Positions 29,852 through 38,506 of a stretch of DNA of 64,000 nt are shown in pieces. Source of the DNA: Zeimonas sediminis. GTDB taxonomy: Bacteria > Pseudomonadota > Gammaproteobacteria > Burkholderiales > Burkholderiaceae_E. Where the stretch lies: assembly GCF_023721795.1 (NCBI RefSeq), contig NZ_JAMQYE010000001.1:3135671-3199670 (forward strand), in the 5' to 3' direction. Numbering within the stretch: position 1 is the first letter of the stretch; every line of letters begins with the position of its first letter. The notes beneath the pieces were generated by a model that did not search any database, had not been told where the DNA came from, and saw nothing but the letters and a program-made list of their open reading frames with translations. A program made the position numbers and the translations under genes.

Positions 29852-30298
29852 ATGTTCGACTTCGGCTTCACCGAGCTCTTCGTCATCGGCCTGGTCGCGC
29901 TGGTCGTGCTCGGGCCCGAGCGCCTGCCGCGCGTCGCGCGCCAGGCCGGCCAGTGGATGGGCAAGCTCCAGCGCTACGTGTCCGACGTCAAGTCGGACAT
30001 CAATCGCCAGATGGAGCTCGACGAGCTGCGCAACCTGCAGAAGGAAGTGACCGATGCGGCGCGCAACATCGAGGGCTCCTTCAAGTCGGCGGTCGACGAG
30101 ACCCAGTCCGAGCTGAACACGATCGCCAAGAGCTTCGACGACCTGTCGGACTCTTCTCAGCAGAGCTCCGGCGGCGTGCCGCCGCAGACCGACTGGGACA
30201 AGATTTACTCGGTGCGCCGCACCCGCGACCGGATCGTCGAGCGCCGCGTCGAGCGCGAAAAATCGCTGGGCGTCAAGCGCCCGAAGCGCCGGGCCTGA
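29852..30298 (+). CDS. tatB: Twin-arginine translocase subunit TatB
   Basis: TatB pairs with TatC to form the receptor for twin-arginine signal peptides. The product (148 residues) starts MFDFGFTELFVIGLVALVVL, then GPERLPRVARQAG with the conserved proline-glutamate elbow. A long charged amphipathic and coiled region follows. Length fits the family. It lies 95 bases after tatA with the hairpin between, and 22 bases before tatC. Confidence 0.96.
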   Translation: MFDFGFTELFVIGLVALVVLGPERLPRVARQAGQWMGKLQRYVSDVKSDINRQMELDELRNLQKEVTDAARNIEGSFKSAVDETQSELNTIAKSFDDLSDSSQQSSGGVPPQTDWDKIYSVRRTRDRIVERRVEREKSLGVKRPKRRA

Positions 30299-30320
30299 CC
30301 CGGACTCCCCGACGCGACCC

Positions 30321-31115
30321 ATGAGCCAGGAAGAAAGCTTCGTTTCGCATCTCGTCGAGCTCCGCGACCGGATCATCCGCTCGCTGGTGGTCGTGCTGCT
30401 GATGTTCGGCGTCTGCTTCTACTTCTCCGGCGAGATCATGAAGTTCCTGTCGCAGCCGCTCTACCAGGCGCTGCCGCCGGGCACCAAGCCGATCTTCACC
30501 GACCAGGCCGGCGCCTTCTTCACGCTGACCAAGGTCGCCTTCCTCACCGCGGTGCTGGCCTCGCTGCCCTGGATCCTGTACCAGGCCTGGGCCTTCGTCG
30601 CGCCGGGCCTGTACGAGCACGAGAAGAAGTTCGCGCTGCCGCTGATCGTGTCCAGCGTGTTCTTCCTTCTGGTCGGCATCGGCTTTGCCTACACCTTCGT
30701 GCTGCCCGCCGCCTACAAGTTCTTCTTCGCGTTCGCGTCGCAGACCGGCGCGGACATCATGCAGGACCTGCAGAAGTACTGGGACTTCACGCTGGCGATC
30801 TTCTTCGGCTTCGGCCTCACCTTCGAGGTGCCGGTCGTCGAGATGCTGTTGGTCAAGCTGGGCATGGTCACCCCCCAGCAGCTGCGCGAGGCGCGGCGCT
30901 ACGTGATCGTCGGCGCCTTCGTCGTGGCCGCGGTGCTCACGCCGCCCGACGTGATCAGCCAGTTCATGCTGGCGGTGCCGCTGATCCTGCTCTACGAGCT
31001 GGGCATCTGGCTGGCCGGCTTCCTGAAGGCGCGCAGTCGCAATCCCGAGGCCGACGCCGACGAGGACGAAGGCGGTCCTTCGTCGGGCTCGCCGGTCAGC
31101 ACCGAGAAGCCCTGA
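30321..31115 (+). CDS. tatC: Twin-arginine translocase subunit TatC
   Basis: TatC is the polytopic core of the Tat receptor. The product (264 residues) has six membrane segments, the N-terminal motif SHLVELRDRIIRS and the conserved glutamate in LTFEVPVVEMLL. The C-terminal 25 residues are acidic and disordered. A likely client, the Rieske protein PetA, is encoded 2.8 kb downstream. The gene converges on the protease gene at 31204 with an 88-base gap in which I see no clear terminator. Confidence 0.97.
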   Translation: MSQEESFVSHLVELRDRIIRSLVVVLLMFGVCFYFSGEIMKFLSQPLYQALPPGTKPIFTDQAGAFFTLTKVAFLTAVLASLPWILYQAWAFVAPGLYEHEKKFALPLIVSSVFFLLVGIGFAYTFVLPAAYKFFFAFASQTGADIMQDLQKYWDFTLAIFFGFGLTFEVPVVEMLLVKLGMVTPQQLREARRYVIVGAFVVAAVLTPPDVISQFMLAVPLILLYELGIWLAGFLKARSRNPEADADEDEGGPSSGSPVSTEKP

Positions 31116-31203
31116 GGGGCGCGCTCGCCGTCGGCGCTTCGCGCCGCGAATCCGCCGCGCTCCGGGGGCCGCCGCTTCGCCGGCCCGGCCCGTCCGGCGT
31201 CGG

Positions 31204-32391
31204 TCACTCCCTAAGCCGCTGCCCCGGCGCCGGCCGCTTCCCGATCCTGATCGGTATCTCGACCGGCTTCGCGTCGCGCAGGAAGTGAAAGCGCACGGTG
31301 GTGCCCGGCTGGAGCTGGGCGATCAGGTTGAGCATCGACGCGGTGTCGGCCACCGGCTTTCCGTCGACGTCCACCAGGATGTCCCCCACCCGCACGCCGG
31401 CCCGGTCGGCCGGCCCGCCGCGCATCACGCCGGCGATGATCGCCCCCTCCCGGCGGGGCAGGCGGAAGGCCTCGGCCAGCTCGGGCGTGAGGTCCTGCGG
31501 CTCGACGCCGATGTAGCCGCGGGTGACCGAGCCGGTGGCCACGATCTGTTCCATCACGTGCCGCACCGTGCTGACCGGGATCGCGAAGCCGATCCCGAGC
31601 GAGCCGCCGGTGCGGGAATAGATCGCGGTATTGATCCCCAGCAGCCGGCCCTCGCTGTCCACCAGCGCGCCGCCGGAGTTGCCGGGGTTGATCGCCGCGT
31701 CGGTCTGGATGAAGTTCTCGAAGGTGTTGATGCCGAGCTGGGTGCGGCCGAGCGCGCTGATGATGCCCATGGTCACCGTCTGCCCGACGCCGAACGGATT
31801 GCCGATCGCCAGCACCACGTCGCCTATCCGGGCGGCCTCGGCATCGCCGAACTCGATCGCCGGCAGGTTCTTCAGGTCGACGCGCAGCACTGCCAGGTCG
31901 GTCTCGGGGTCGGCGCCGACCAGCCGCGCCTGCGCGCGCGTGCCATCGGCCAGCAGCACTTCGATCTCGTCGGCCGACTCGATCACGTGCTCGTTGGTGA
32001 GCACGTAGCCGTCGGCCGTGGCGATCACCCCGGAGCCGAGGCTGTTCGTCTGCTGGCGCTGGTCGAACTGGTCGCCGAAGAAGCGCCGGAACAGCGGGTC
32101 GCCGAACAGCGGGTGTTCCTGCTGCCGTACCGTCTTGGAGGTGAAGATGTTGACGACGGCGGGGGTGGCCCGGCCGGCCGCCTCGCTGTATGACAGAATC
32201 GCCCGGTCACGCTGGATTCCCGGCTGTTCGGCGGGCGCCGCTCGGGGCGGCGAGACCGGGACCTGAGCCGTGGGCGCAGGCGCCGACAGGCGCGACGGCA
32301 GCCACTCGGGGCGCAGCGTCGCGAACGTGAACAGCAAGGCCAGCACGACCGTGACGGCCTGCGCGAAGACCAGCCAGAGCTTCTTGAGCAT
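31204..32391 (-). CDS. Membrane-anchored DegS/DegQ-like serine protease
   Basis: A periplasmic trypsin-like protease (395 residues) of the HtrA family. There is one N-terminal membrane anchor (about 8-25), a Pro/Ala linker, and a protease domain with the triad His135 (LTNEHVIES), Asp165 (ETDLAVLRVD) and Ser239 (NPGNSGGAL). A single C-terminal PDZ domain (about 295-385) follows, as in DegS and some DegQ forms. I chose ATG 32391, which puts MLKKLWL before the anchor; an upstream ATG at 32475 would overlap the divergent Nif3 gene. Probable role is envelope stress sensing or quality control; which of the two cannot be decided. Confidence 0.92.
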   Translation of the reverse strand: MLKKLWLVFAQAVTVVLALLFTFATLRPEWLPSRLSAPAPTAQVPVSPPRAAPAEQPGIQRDRAILSYSEAAGRATPAVVNIFTSKTVRQQEHPLFGDPLFRRFFGDQFDQRQQTNSLGSGVIATADGYVLTNEHVIESADEIEVLLADGTRAQARLVGADPETDLAVLRVDLKNLPAIEFGDAEAARIGDVVLAIGNPFGVGQTVTMGIISALGRTQLGINTFENFIQTDAAINPGNSGGALVDSEGRLLGINTAIYSRTGGSLGIGFAIPVSTVRHVMEQIVATGSVTRGYIGVEPQDLTPELAEAFRLPRREGAIIAGVMRGGPADRAGVRVGDILVDVDGKPVADTASMLNLIAQLQPGTTVRFHFLRDAKPVEIPIRIGKRPAPGQRLRE

Positions 32392-32437
32392 GAAACGGGA
32401 AAACGTCGGGAAACGGGTCGGAGGAGGCGGCGGCGCC

Positions 32438-33184
32438 GTGTCGGCCGCCGAGCTGTCGGCCTTCTTCGAGGCCACGCTCGGTGCGAGCGGCTTTGCCGAT
32501 TATTGCCCAAACGGCCTGCAGGTGGAAGGCGAGCGGCCGGTCGGGGTCCTGGTCAGTGGGGTCACCGCGAGCGCAGCGCTGCTGCGGGCCGCCGCGTCGC
32601 TTCGCGCCGACGCGATCCTGGTGCACCACGGCTGGTACTGGCGCGGCGAGGATCCGCGGCTGGTCGGGGTGCGGCGCGAACGGGCCATGCTGGCGCTGAA
32701 GTCGGGCGTGCACCTGTTCGCCTACCACCTGCCGCTCGACGTGCACCCGGAACTGGGCAACAACGCGCAACTCGCGCTGCGCATGGGCTGGCGCACCGAC
32801 ATGCGCACCGGCGAGCACGGGCTGGTCTGCCTGCACGACCTGCCGGCCGCCACCACGGTGCGCGCCCTGTCGGCGGGCCTGCGCCGGCGGCTGGGCCGGG
32901 CGCCGCTGGCGGTGGGCGCGCTGGAAAGGCCGATCCGGCGCGTCGCCTGGTGCACCGGCGCCGCGCAGGACATGCTGCAACAGGCGATCGACGCCGGCGC
33001 CGACGCCTTCGTCAGCGGCGAGATCTCCGAGCGCACCACCCACCTCGCCCGCGAGGCAGGGGTGGTCTACCTGGCGGCCGGCCACCACGCCACCGAACGC
33101 TACGGCGTGCAGGCGCTCGGCGAGCACGCCGCGCAGCGCTTCGGCATCGTCCACCGCTACGTGGACGACGACAATCCGGTCTGA
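32438..33184 (+). CDS. Nif3-like dinuclear metal-centre protein
   Basis: A 248-residue member of the Nif3/YbgI family, hexameric proteins with two metal ions. Metal ligands are visible in ILVHHGWYW and in LAAGHHATERYG near the C-terminus, and the opening FADYCPNGLQVEG is typical. In some species YbgI-type proteins bind GTP cyclohydrolase I, but the function is unsettled. I chose GTG 32438 because GGAGGAGG lies about ten bases upstream and the family starts here; ATG 32390 would add a Gly-rich stretch and overlap the divergent protease start. Confidence 0.9.
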   Translation: MSAAELSAFFEATLGASGFADYCPNGLQVEGERPVGVLVSGVTASAALLRAAASLRADAILVHHGWYWRGEDPRLVGVRRERAMLALKSGVHLFAYHLPLDVHPELGNNAQLALRMGWRTDMRTGEHGLVCLHDLPAATTVRALSAGLRRRLGRAPLAVGALERPIRRVAWCTGAAQDMLQQAIDAGADAFVSGEISERTTHLAREAGVVYLAAGHHATERYGVQALGEHAAQRFGIVHRYVDDDNPV

Positions 33185-33207
33185 GCGCTTGCGGGGCCCC
33201 GCGGGGC

Positions 33208-33235
33208 GGGTTTCCCGGCGCGCCCCGGGGAACCC
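33208..33235. terminator. Bidirectional hairpin between Nif3-like gene and mscL
   Basis: The 11-base arms GGGTTTCCCGG (33208-33218) and CCGGGGAACCC (33225-33235) pair fully with one G-U wobble around a six-base loop. It sits between two convergent stop codons, where a shared terminator is expected. No long T-run flanks it on either strand. Confidence 0.5.
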
Positions 33236-33239
33236 GGCT

Positions 33240-33683
33240 TCAGCGCGCCTTCAGCAGGTCGCGGATCTCGCCCAGCAGCTTCTCCTCGGCCGACGGTTCC
33301 GGCGGCGGCGGCGGGGCTGCCGGGGCGGCGTCGGGCTGGCGACGCCAGGCGTTCAGCGCCTTGACCAGCATGAAGATCACGAAGGCCAGCAGGATGAAGT
33401 TGATGACGATCGTGATGAAGTTGCCGTAGGCGAACACCGGCACGCCCGCCTTCTTCAGCGCGTCGAGCGTCATCGCGGTGCCCTCGGGCACCGGCCCCAG
33501 CGCGACCAGCATGCTGCTGAAGTCGATCCTTCCACCCAGGATGGCCGCGATGACCGGCATGATCACGTCGTTGACCATCGAGTCGACGATCTTGCCGAAG
33601 GCAGCGCCGATGATCACGCCGACGGCGAGATCCATCACGTTGCCTTTCAGTGCGAATTCCTTGAACTCCGACATCATGCTCAT
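33240..33683 (-). CDS. mscL: Large-conductance mechanosensitive channel MscL
   Basis: MscL is the pentameric emergency valve that opens under membrane tension in osmotic downshock. The product (147 residues) has the N-terminal amphipathic helix [20 protein letters not shown], two membrane helices (about 18-40 and 78-105) and the cytoplasmic C-terminal helix bundle [12 protein letters not shown] after a poly-Pro linker. The start at 33683 has a weak AGGA ten bases upstream; 33674 is an alternative. The 241-base gap to petA holds promoters of both divergent genes. Confidence 0.97.
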   Translation of the reverse strand: MSMMSEFKEFALKGNVMDLAVGVIIGAAFGKIVDSMVNDVIMPVIAAILGGRIDFSSMLVALGPVPEGTAMTLDALKKAGVPVFAYGNFITIVINFILLAFVIFMLVKALNAWRRQPDAAPAAPPPPPEPSAEEKLLGEIRDLLKAR

Positions 33684-33842
33684 TTCTTGTCATCCTCGTG
33701 TGGATCGGTCGGGATTTCACGATATCACCGGCCCCGCCGGGAATGCCACGCGCGCGCTTCATTCCGGCACGGCCGGCCCGCGACCGGCGTTGCGGGAATG
33801 CCGCTCCCGGCGCCGGCGCTGCGCGCCTGCGGCGCAATAGGC

Positions 33843-33848
33843 TAAAAT
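33843..33848 (+). promoter_or_regulatory. -10-like box upstream of petABC
   Basis: TAAAAT in an otherwise GC-rich gap lies about 77 bases before the petA ATG. The -35 region is weak. The rest of 33684-33924 shows only imperfect GGGAATGCC repeats to which I assign no role. Confidence 0.4.
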
Positions 33849-33924
33849 CAAGAGTTTCCTCGATCTGCGCTTCCCCTGGCGGACGCGCAATCCGGCCCAT
33901 TCTGGTTCATCTGGCAGAAACGTC

Positions 33925-34527
33925 ATGACCGACTCATCCAAGCCCGCGGACAGTTCCCGCCGGACCGCGATCGGACTCACCTGTGCCGCCGGCGCAGTGG
34001 GTGGCGTCGCGGTCGCGATCCCCTTCGTCAGCAGCTTCGCGCCCTCCGAGAGGGCCAAGGCGGCCGGTGCCCCGGTCGAGGTCGACATCGGCGGCATGCA
34101 GCCCGGCGAACTGAAGCGCGTCGAGTGGCGCGGCAAGCCGGTCTGGGTCGTGCGTCGCACCAAGGAGATGCTCGACACGCTCGAGAAGACCGAGCCGAAG
34201 GTGGCCGACCCGAATTCGGTCCGCACCGCCTACCCCACGCCCGAGTACGCGAAGAACCAGTACCGCTCGATTAAGCCCGAGTACCTGGTCGTGGTCGGCA
34301 TCTGCTCGCACCTGGGCTGCTCGCCGGTCGAGAAGTTCAAGGCCGAAGGCGATCCGTCGCTGCCCGGCGACTGGGAAGGCGGCTTCCTGTGCCCCTGCCA
34401 TGGCTCGACCTTCGACCTCGCAGGCCGCGTCTTCAAGAACAAGCCGGCGCCGGACAACCTCGAGGTGCCGCCGCACATGTACCTGTCCGATTCGAAGATC
34501 CTCATCGGCGAAGACAACAAGGCCTGA
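33925..34527 (+). CDS. petA: Ubiquinol-cytochrome c reductase Rieske iron-sulfur subunit
   Basis: PetA carries the [2Fe-2S] cluster that takes the first electron from ubiquinol in the bc1 complex. The product (200 residues) has a Tat-type N-terminus (SSRRTAIGLTCAAGAVGG) that also serves as membrane anchor. The cluster motifs are CSHLGCSP and CPCHGS. The hinge region and flap sequences are intact. It begins the petABC operon and is a probable substrate of the nearby tatABC. Confidence 0.97.
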   Translation: MTDSSKPADSSRRTAIGLTCAAGAVGGVAVAIPFVSSFAPSERAKAAGAPVEVDIGGMQPGELKRVEWRGKPVWVVRRTKEMLDTLEKTEPKVADPNSVRTAYPTPEYAKNQYRSIKPEYLVVVGICSHLGCSPVEKFKAEGDPSLPGDWEGGFLCPCHGSTFDLAGRVFKNKPAPDNLEVPPHMYLSDSKILIGEDNKA

Positions 34528-34542
34528 CGGAGCACCGAGAAC

Positions 34543-35949
34543 ATGGCGCAGGAAAAACAAATCGAAACCACCGGCCTGCTCGGCTGGATCGATCAGCGCT
34601 TTCCGCTGACGGCCACCTGGAAGGCTCATCTGTCCGAGTACTACGCCCCGAAGAACTTCAACTTCTGGTACTTCTTCGGGTCGCTGGCGATGCTGGTGCT
34701 GGTGCTCCAGATCGTCACCGGCATCTTCCTGGTCATGCACTACAAGCCCGACGCGTCGCTGAACGCCGCGGGCGTGCCGGTGGCCTTCGCGTCGGTCGAG
34801 TACATCATGCGCGACGTGCCCTGGGGCTGGCTGATCCGGTACATGCACTCCACCGGGGCCTCGGCCTTCTTCGTGGTCGTGTACCTGCACATGTTCCGCG
34901 GCCTGATCTACGGCTCGTACCGCAAGCCGCGCGAGCTGGTCTGGATCTTCGGCTGCCTGATCTTCCTGTGCCTGATGGCCGAGGCCTTCTTCGGCTACCT
35001 GCTCCCGTGGGGCCAGATGTCCTACTGGGGTGCCCAGGTGATCGTGAACCTGTTCGCGGCCATCCCCTTCATCGGCCCCGAGCTCGCGATCTGGATCCGC
35101 GGCGACTTCGTGGTGTCCGACGCCACGCTTAACCGCTTCTTCTCGTTCCACGTGATCGCGATCCCGCTGGTGCTGCTGGGCCTGGTCGCCGCGCACATCG
35201 TGGCGCTGCACGAGGTCGGCTCCAACAATCCCGACGGCATCGAGATCAAGGCCAAGAAGGACGCCAACGGCGTGCCGCTCGACGGCATCCCCTTCCACCC
35301 CTACTACTCGGTGCACGACATCCTCGGGGTGGCGGTGTTCCTGATCGCCTTCTCGGCGGTCATGTTCTTCGCGCCCGAGTTCGGCGGCTACTTCCTCGAG
35401 TACAACAACTTCATCCCGGCCGATCCGCTGGTCACGCCGCCGCACATCGCGCCGGTCTGGTACTTCACGCCGTTCTACTCGATCCTGCGAGCGACCACCG
35501 AGGACTTCCTGCTGTACTGGATGATCCCCTTCCTCGCGGCCTTCGCGCTGCTCGCGCTGGTCAGTGCCCGCAACAACGTCACCCGGCTGATCACCGTCGG
35601 CGCCTGCGGCGCGCTGATCCTCGGCTTCCTGGTGATCGACGCCAAGTTCTGGGGCGTCGTGGCGATGGGCGGCGCGGTCATGATCCTGTTCGCGCTTCCC
35701 TGGATCGACAACAGCCCGGTCAAGTCGATCCGCTATCGCCCGGGCTGGCACTGGTACCTGTACGGCATCTTCGTCGTGGTCTTCCTGGTGCTCGGCTACT
35801 TCGGCACCAAGGCCCCGTCTCCGATGAACGAGCTGTTCTCCAAGATCGGCACGCTGATCTACTTCTCGTTCTTCATGCTGATGCCGTGGTGGAGCAAGAT
35901 GGGTCAATTCAAGCCGGTGCCCGACCGGGTCACCTTCGCCGCGCACTGA
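34543..35949 (+). CDS. petB: Cytochrome b of the bc1 complex
   Basis: Cytochrome b holds two hemes and both quinone sites. The product (468 residues) has eight core membrane helices plus an extra C-terminal hydrophobic region. Heme-ligating histidines are visible in RYMHSTGASAFF, VYLHMFRG, FFSFHVIAIPL and LVAAHIVALHE. The Qo loop reads APVWYFTPFYSILRA, so the PEWY glutamate is replaced by valine (PVWY), as in many beta- and gammaproteobacteria. It lies 15 bases after petA and 19 before petC. Confidence 0.97.
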   Translation: MAQEKQIETTGLLGWIDQRFPLTATWKAHLSEYYAPKNFNFWYFFGSLAMLVLVLQIVTGIFLVMHYKPDASLNAAGVPVAFASVEYIMRDVPWGWLIRYMHSTGASAFFVVVYLHMFRGLIYGSYRKPRELVWIFGCLIFLCLMAEAFFGYLLPWGQMSYWGAQVIVNLFAAIPFIGPELAIWIRGDFVVSDATLNRFFSFHVIAIPLVLLGLVAAHIVALHEVGSNNPDGIEIKAKKDANGVPLDGIPFHPYYSVHDILGVAVFLIAFSAVMFFAPEFGGYFLEYNNFIPADPLVTPPHIAPVWYFTPFYSILRATTEDFLLYWMIPFLAAFALLALVSARNNVTRLITVGACGALILGFLVIDAKFWGVVAMGGAVMILFALPWIDNSPVKSIRYRPGWHWYLYGIFVVVFLVLGYFGTKAPSPMNELFSKIGTLIYFSFFMLMPWWSKMGQFKPVPDRVTFAAH

Positions 35950-35968
35950 GCACAGGGAAGCCTCGAAG

Positions 35969-36835
35969 ATGAATCGAATCGTCAAGTCGCTGGCCGCGCT
36001 TGCTGCGGCCTGCATCGTCGGCACCGCGTCGGCGGCCGGTGGCGGCTATCCGCTGGATCCGTTCCCCACCGAAAAGCTCACCCAGCAGGGCTCGCTGCAG
36101 AACGGCGCGCGGCTGTTCGTCAACTACTGCCTGAACTGCCACGGCGCCTCGCTGATGCGCTACAACCGGCTCGCCGACATCGGCCTGACCGACGAGCAGA
36201 TCAAGAAGAGCCTGCTGTTCACCGCCGACAAGGTCGGCGACCCGATGAAGATCGCGATGCGCCCGGCCGACGCCAAGGAGTGGTTCGGCGCGCTGCCGGC
36301 CGACCTGTCGGTGATCGCGCGCGCGCGCTCGTCGGCGACCGGCACCGGCTCCGACTGGCTCTACACCTACCTGCGCTCGTACTTCCGCGACTCGACCCGC
36401 GCCACCGGCTGGAACAACGCGCTGTTCGAGAACGTCGGCATGCCGCACGTCTTCTGGGAGCTCCAGGGCACGCGGGGCGCCACGCTCGAGGAGGTCAAGG
36501 AGGTCCGCGACGAGAGCACCGGCAAGCTGACCGGATTCGTCCGGAGCGTGGTCACCTTCGACGCCGCCGGCGTGCGCACCGAGAAGACCGACAAGCTCGA
36601 GGGGCTGAATCATCACGCCTCGCGCGCCTGGACCCTCGGCAAGCCCGAAGGCGGCACGATGCCGCAGTCGGCCTTCGACAACGCGGTCGGCGACCTGGTC
36701 GCCTTCGTCACCTACATGTCGGACCCGACGGCGCAGAAGCGCCAGCGGCTCGGGGTCTGGGTGCTGCTGTTCCTCGGCGTGTTCACCGTGTTCGCCTGGA
36801 TGCTGAACCGCGCCTTCTGGAAAGACATCAAGTAG
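35969..36835 (+). CDS. petC: Cytochrome c1 of the bc1 complex
   Basis: Cytochrome c1 passes electrons from the Rieske centre to soluble cytochrome c. The product (288 residues) has a cleavable signal peptide (about 1-22), the heme c motif in NYCLNCHGASL, and the methionine ligand probably in FENVGMPHVFW. There is one C-terminal membrane anchor (LGVWVLLFLGVFTVFAWML). It completes the three-subunit bc1 complex typical of proteobacteria and is followed by a clear terminator. Confidence 0.96.
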   Translation: MNRIVKSLAALAAACIVGTASAAGGGYPLDPFPTEKLTQQGSLQNGARLFVNYCLNCHGASLMRYNRLADIGLTDEQIKKSLLFTADKVGDPMKIAMRPADAKEWFGALPADLSVIARARSSATGTGSDWLYTYLRSYFRDSTRATGWNNALFENVGMPHVFWELQGTRGATLEEVKEVRDESTGKLTGFVRSVVTFDAAGVRTEKTDKLEGLNHHASRAWTLGKPEGGTMPQSAFDNAVGDLVAFVTYMSDPTAQKRQRLGVWVLLFLGVFTVFAWMLNRAFWKDIK

Positions 36836-36857
36836 GCCCCCGTTCCGCGGCCGATCG

Positions 36858-36893
36858 CAGGGTGGGTCCGCCGGACTCACCCTGATGTTTTTT
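36858..36893 (+). terminator. Rho-independent terminator after petABC
   Basis: The 12-base arms CAGGGTGGGTCC (36858-36869) and GGACTCACCCTG (36873-36884) pair fully with one G-U, around a three-base loop, and a run of six T follows at 36888-36893. This is the best intrinsic terminator in the window. It rules out the ATG at 36885 as the sspA start. Confidence 0.85.
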
Positions 36894-36932
36894 CAGACTG
36901 TCCGAACCGAACGTTCTTCAGGAATCTCGATC

Positions 36933-37547
36933 ATGATGGTGTTGTATTCCGGCACGACCTGCCCGTTTTCCCAGCGCTGCCGATTCGTGCTGTTCGAGAA
37001 GGGCATGGACTTCGAGATCCGCGATGTCGACCTGTACAACAAGCCCGAGGACATCTCGATCATGAATCCGTACGGCCAGGTGCCCATCCTGGTCGAGCGC
37101 GACCTGATCCTGTACGAGTCGAACATCATCAACGAGTACATCGACGAGCGCTTCCCGCATCCGCAGCTGATGCCGGCCGACCCGGTCATGCGCGCGCGCG
37201 CGCGGCTCTTCCTGTTCAACTTCGAGCGCGAGCTGTTCGTGCACGTGCAGCAGCTCGAGCGGCGCGACCAGCCCAAGGACGCCGCCAAGCTGATGGAGAA
37301 GGCCCGCCAGCAGATTCGCGACCGGCTCACCCAGCTCACGCCGATCTTCATCAAGAACAAGTACATGCTCGGCGAGGACTTCTCGATGCTCGACGTCGCG
37401 ATCGCGCCGCTGCTCTGGCGCCTCGACCACTACGGCATCGAGATGCCGAAGTCGGCCGCGCCGCTGCTGCGCTACGCCGAGCGGATCTTCTCGCGCCCGG
37501 CATACATCGAGGCGCTCACGCCCTCCGAGAAGGTGATGCGCCGCTGA
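36933..37547 (+). CDS. sspA: Stringent starvation protein A
   Basis: SspA is a glutathione-transferase-fold protein that binds RNA polymerase and supports stress and virulence regulation in proteobacteria. The product (204 residues) begins MMVLYSGTTCPFSQRCRFVL with the thioredoxin-like N-domain, contains NPYGQVPILVERDL, and ends in a helical GST C-domain. I chose ATG 36933, which has AGGAA eight bases upstream. An ATG at 36885 lies in the petABC terminator. It overlaps sspB by one base (TGATG). Confidence 0.96.
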   Translation: MMVLYSGTTCPFSQRCRFVLFEKGMDFEIRDVDLYNKPEDISIMNPYGQVPILVERDLILYESNIINEYIDERFPHPQLMPADPVMRARARLFLFNFERELFVHVQQLERRDQPKDAAKLMEKARQQIRDRLTQLTPIFIKNKYMLGEDFSMLDVAIAPLLWRLDHYGIEMPKSAAPLLRYAERIFSRPAYIEALTPSEKVMRR

Positions 37548-38272
37548 TGTCCGGGATTTCCACCAAGCCCTACCTGATCCGCGCGATCCACGAATGGTGC
37601 ACCGATAGCGGGTACCGGCCCTACATCGCGGTGGCGGTCGACGAGCACACGATCGTGCCGCGCGAGTTCGTCCGCGCCGGGGAGATCGTGCTGAACGTGT
37701 CGGTGGCGGCCACGAACCGGCTCCGGATCGGCAACGACCTGATCGAGTTCGAGGCCCGCTTCGGCGGCGTCGCGCGCACGGTGTCCATCCCGATCGACAA
37801 CGTCTCGGCGATCTACGCGCAGGAAACCGGGCAGGGCATGGCCTTCGAGGTGCCCAAGCCGCTGGCGCTGGTGCCCGAGCCTTCGGTGGAGGGCGGGGCC
37901 GGCGAAGGCCCTGCCGAGGCCGAGTCCCCGTCCGAGGCGCAGCCGGAAGCCGGCGCGGAGCCGCAACGCCCGCGCCGCCGACCGAAACTCGCCGCAGTGC
38001 CTTCGCCGTCGTCCGGGCCCGGCGAACTGCCCGCCTCCGCGGCCGTCGAAGACGCCGCGCCCGCCAAGGCCCCCCGGCGCAGGCGCAAGCCAGCCTCCAA
38101 GGGGGGCGAAGCGGGCGCCGAGGTTTCCACCGGCGCAGCCGATGCCGGTGTCGACGCCGAGCCTGCCCGTCCGGCCGAAGGCGCGCCCACCGCGCCTGCC
38201 GGTCAGCCGGGCGACGACGGCGACAAGCCCCGGCCGCCTTCGGGACGGCCGACGCTGACCCGCGTCAAGTAG
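37547..38272 (+). CDS. sspB: ClpXP protease specificity-enhancing factor
   Basis: SspB tethers ssrA-tagged proteins to ClpXP for degradation. The conserved domain covers about residues 1-105 and includes RPYLIRAIHEWC-like opening YLIRAIHEWCTDSG and EIVLNVSVAATNRLRIGND. The remaining 135 residues are Ala/Pro/Glu/Lys-rich and disordered, ending RPTLTRVK, the short basic tail that docks on ClpX in homologues. It is coupled to sspA, and its 3' end overlaps the convergent DUF2783 gene by eight bases. Confidence 0.95.
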   Translation: MSGISTKPYLIRAIHEWCTDSGYRPYIAVAVDEHTIVPREFVRAGEIVLNVSVAATNRLRIGNDLIEFEARFGGVARTVSIPIDNVSAIYAQETGQGMAFEVPKPLALVPEPSVEGGAGEGPAEAESPSEAQPEAGAEPQRPRRRPKLAAVPSPSSGPGELPASAAVEDAAPAKAPRRRRKPASKGGEAGAEVSTGAADAGVDAEPARPAEGAPTAPAGQPGDDGDKPRPPSGRPTLTRVK

Positions 38273-38471
38273 CCGAGGCGGCGGCCGCCGCCGACGCGAT
38301 CCGGATCGCCTCGCCGAGCACGGCACGGTCGCCTACATGGTTGGCAAGCAGCAGCACCAGGCGCGCGTTCATCGCGGCCGCCTGCGCCTCGTCCATCTCG
38401 CGCTGGCTGTCCATGAGCTCCTTGTAGAAGCCGTCCGGGTCGGGGATGTTCGGCGTGCGGATCAGGGGCAT
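38265..38471 (-). CDS. DUF2783 family small protein
   Basis: A 68-residue soluble protein beginning MPLIRTPNIPDPDGFYKEL with NARLVLLLANHVGDRAVL in the second half, which matches my knowledge of DUF2783. Members typically lie next to FAD-dependent aromatic monooxygenases, as here; the monooxygenase gene ends 36 bases upstream. The function is unknown; an accessory or stabilising role for the oxygenase is inference. The gene overlaps the convergent sspB by eight bases and ends in an Ala/Ser-rich tail. Confidence 0.8.
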   Translation of the reverse strand: MPLIRTPNIPDPDGFYKELMDSQREMDEAQAAAMNARLVLLLANHVGDRAVLGEAIRIASAAAAASAT

Positions 38472-38506
38472 GTCGTTCTTCCGGTGTTCGGGCCGGCGGA
38501 CAGGGG

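Noticed and set aside
33741-33800. GGGAATGCC direct repeats and a CATTCC/GGAATG inverted repeat between mscL and petA
   Set aside because: The copies are imperfect and short, and the inverted arms are 20 bases apart with a mismatch; chance is likely in this composition.
36885-36932. Upstream ATG for sspA
   Set aside because: It sits in the T-run side of the petABC terminator, and the family start is MMVLYSG at 36933.
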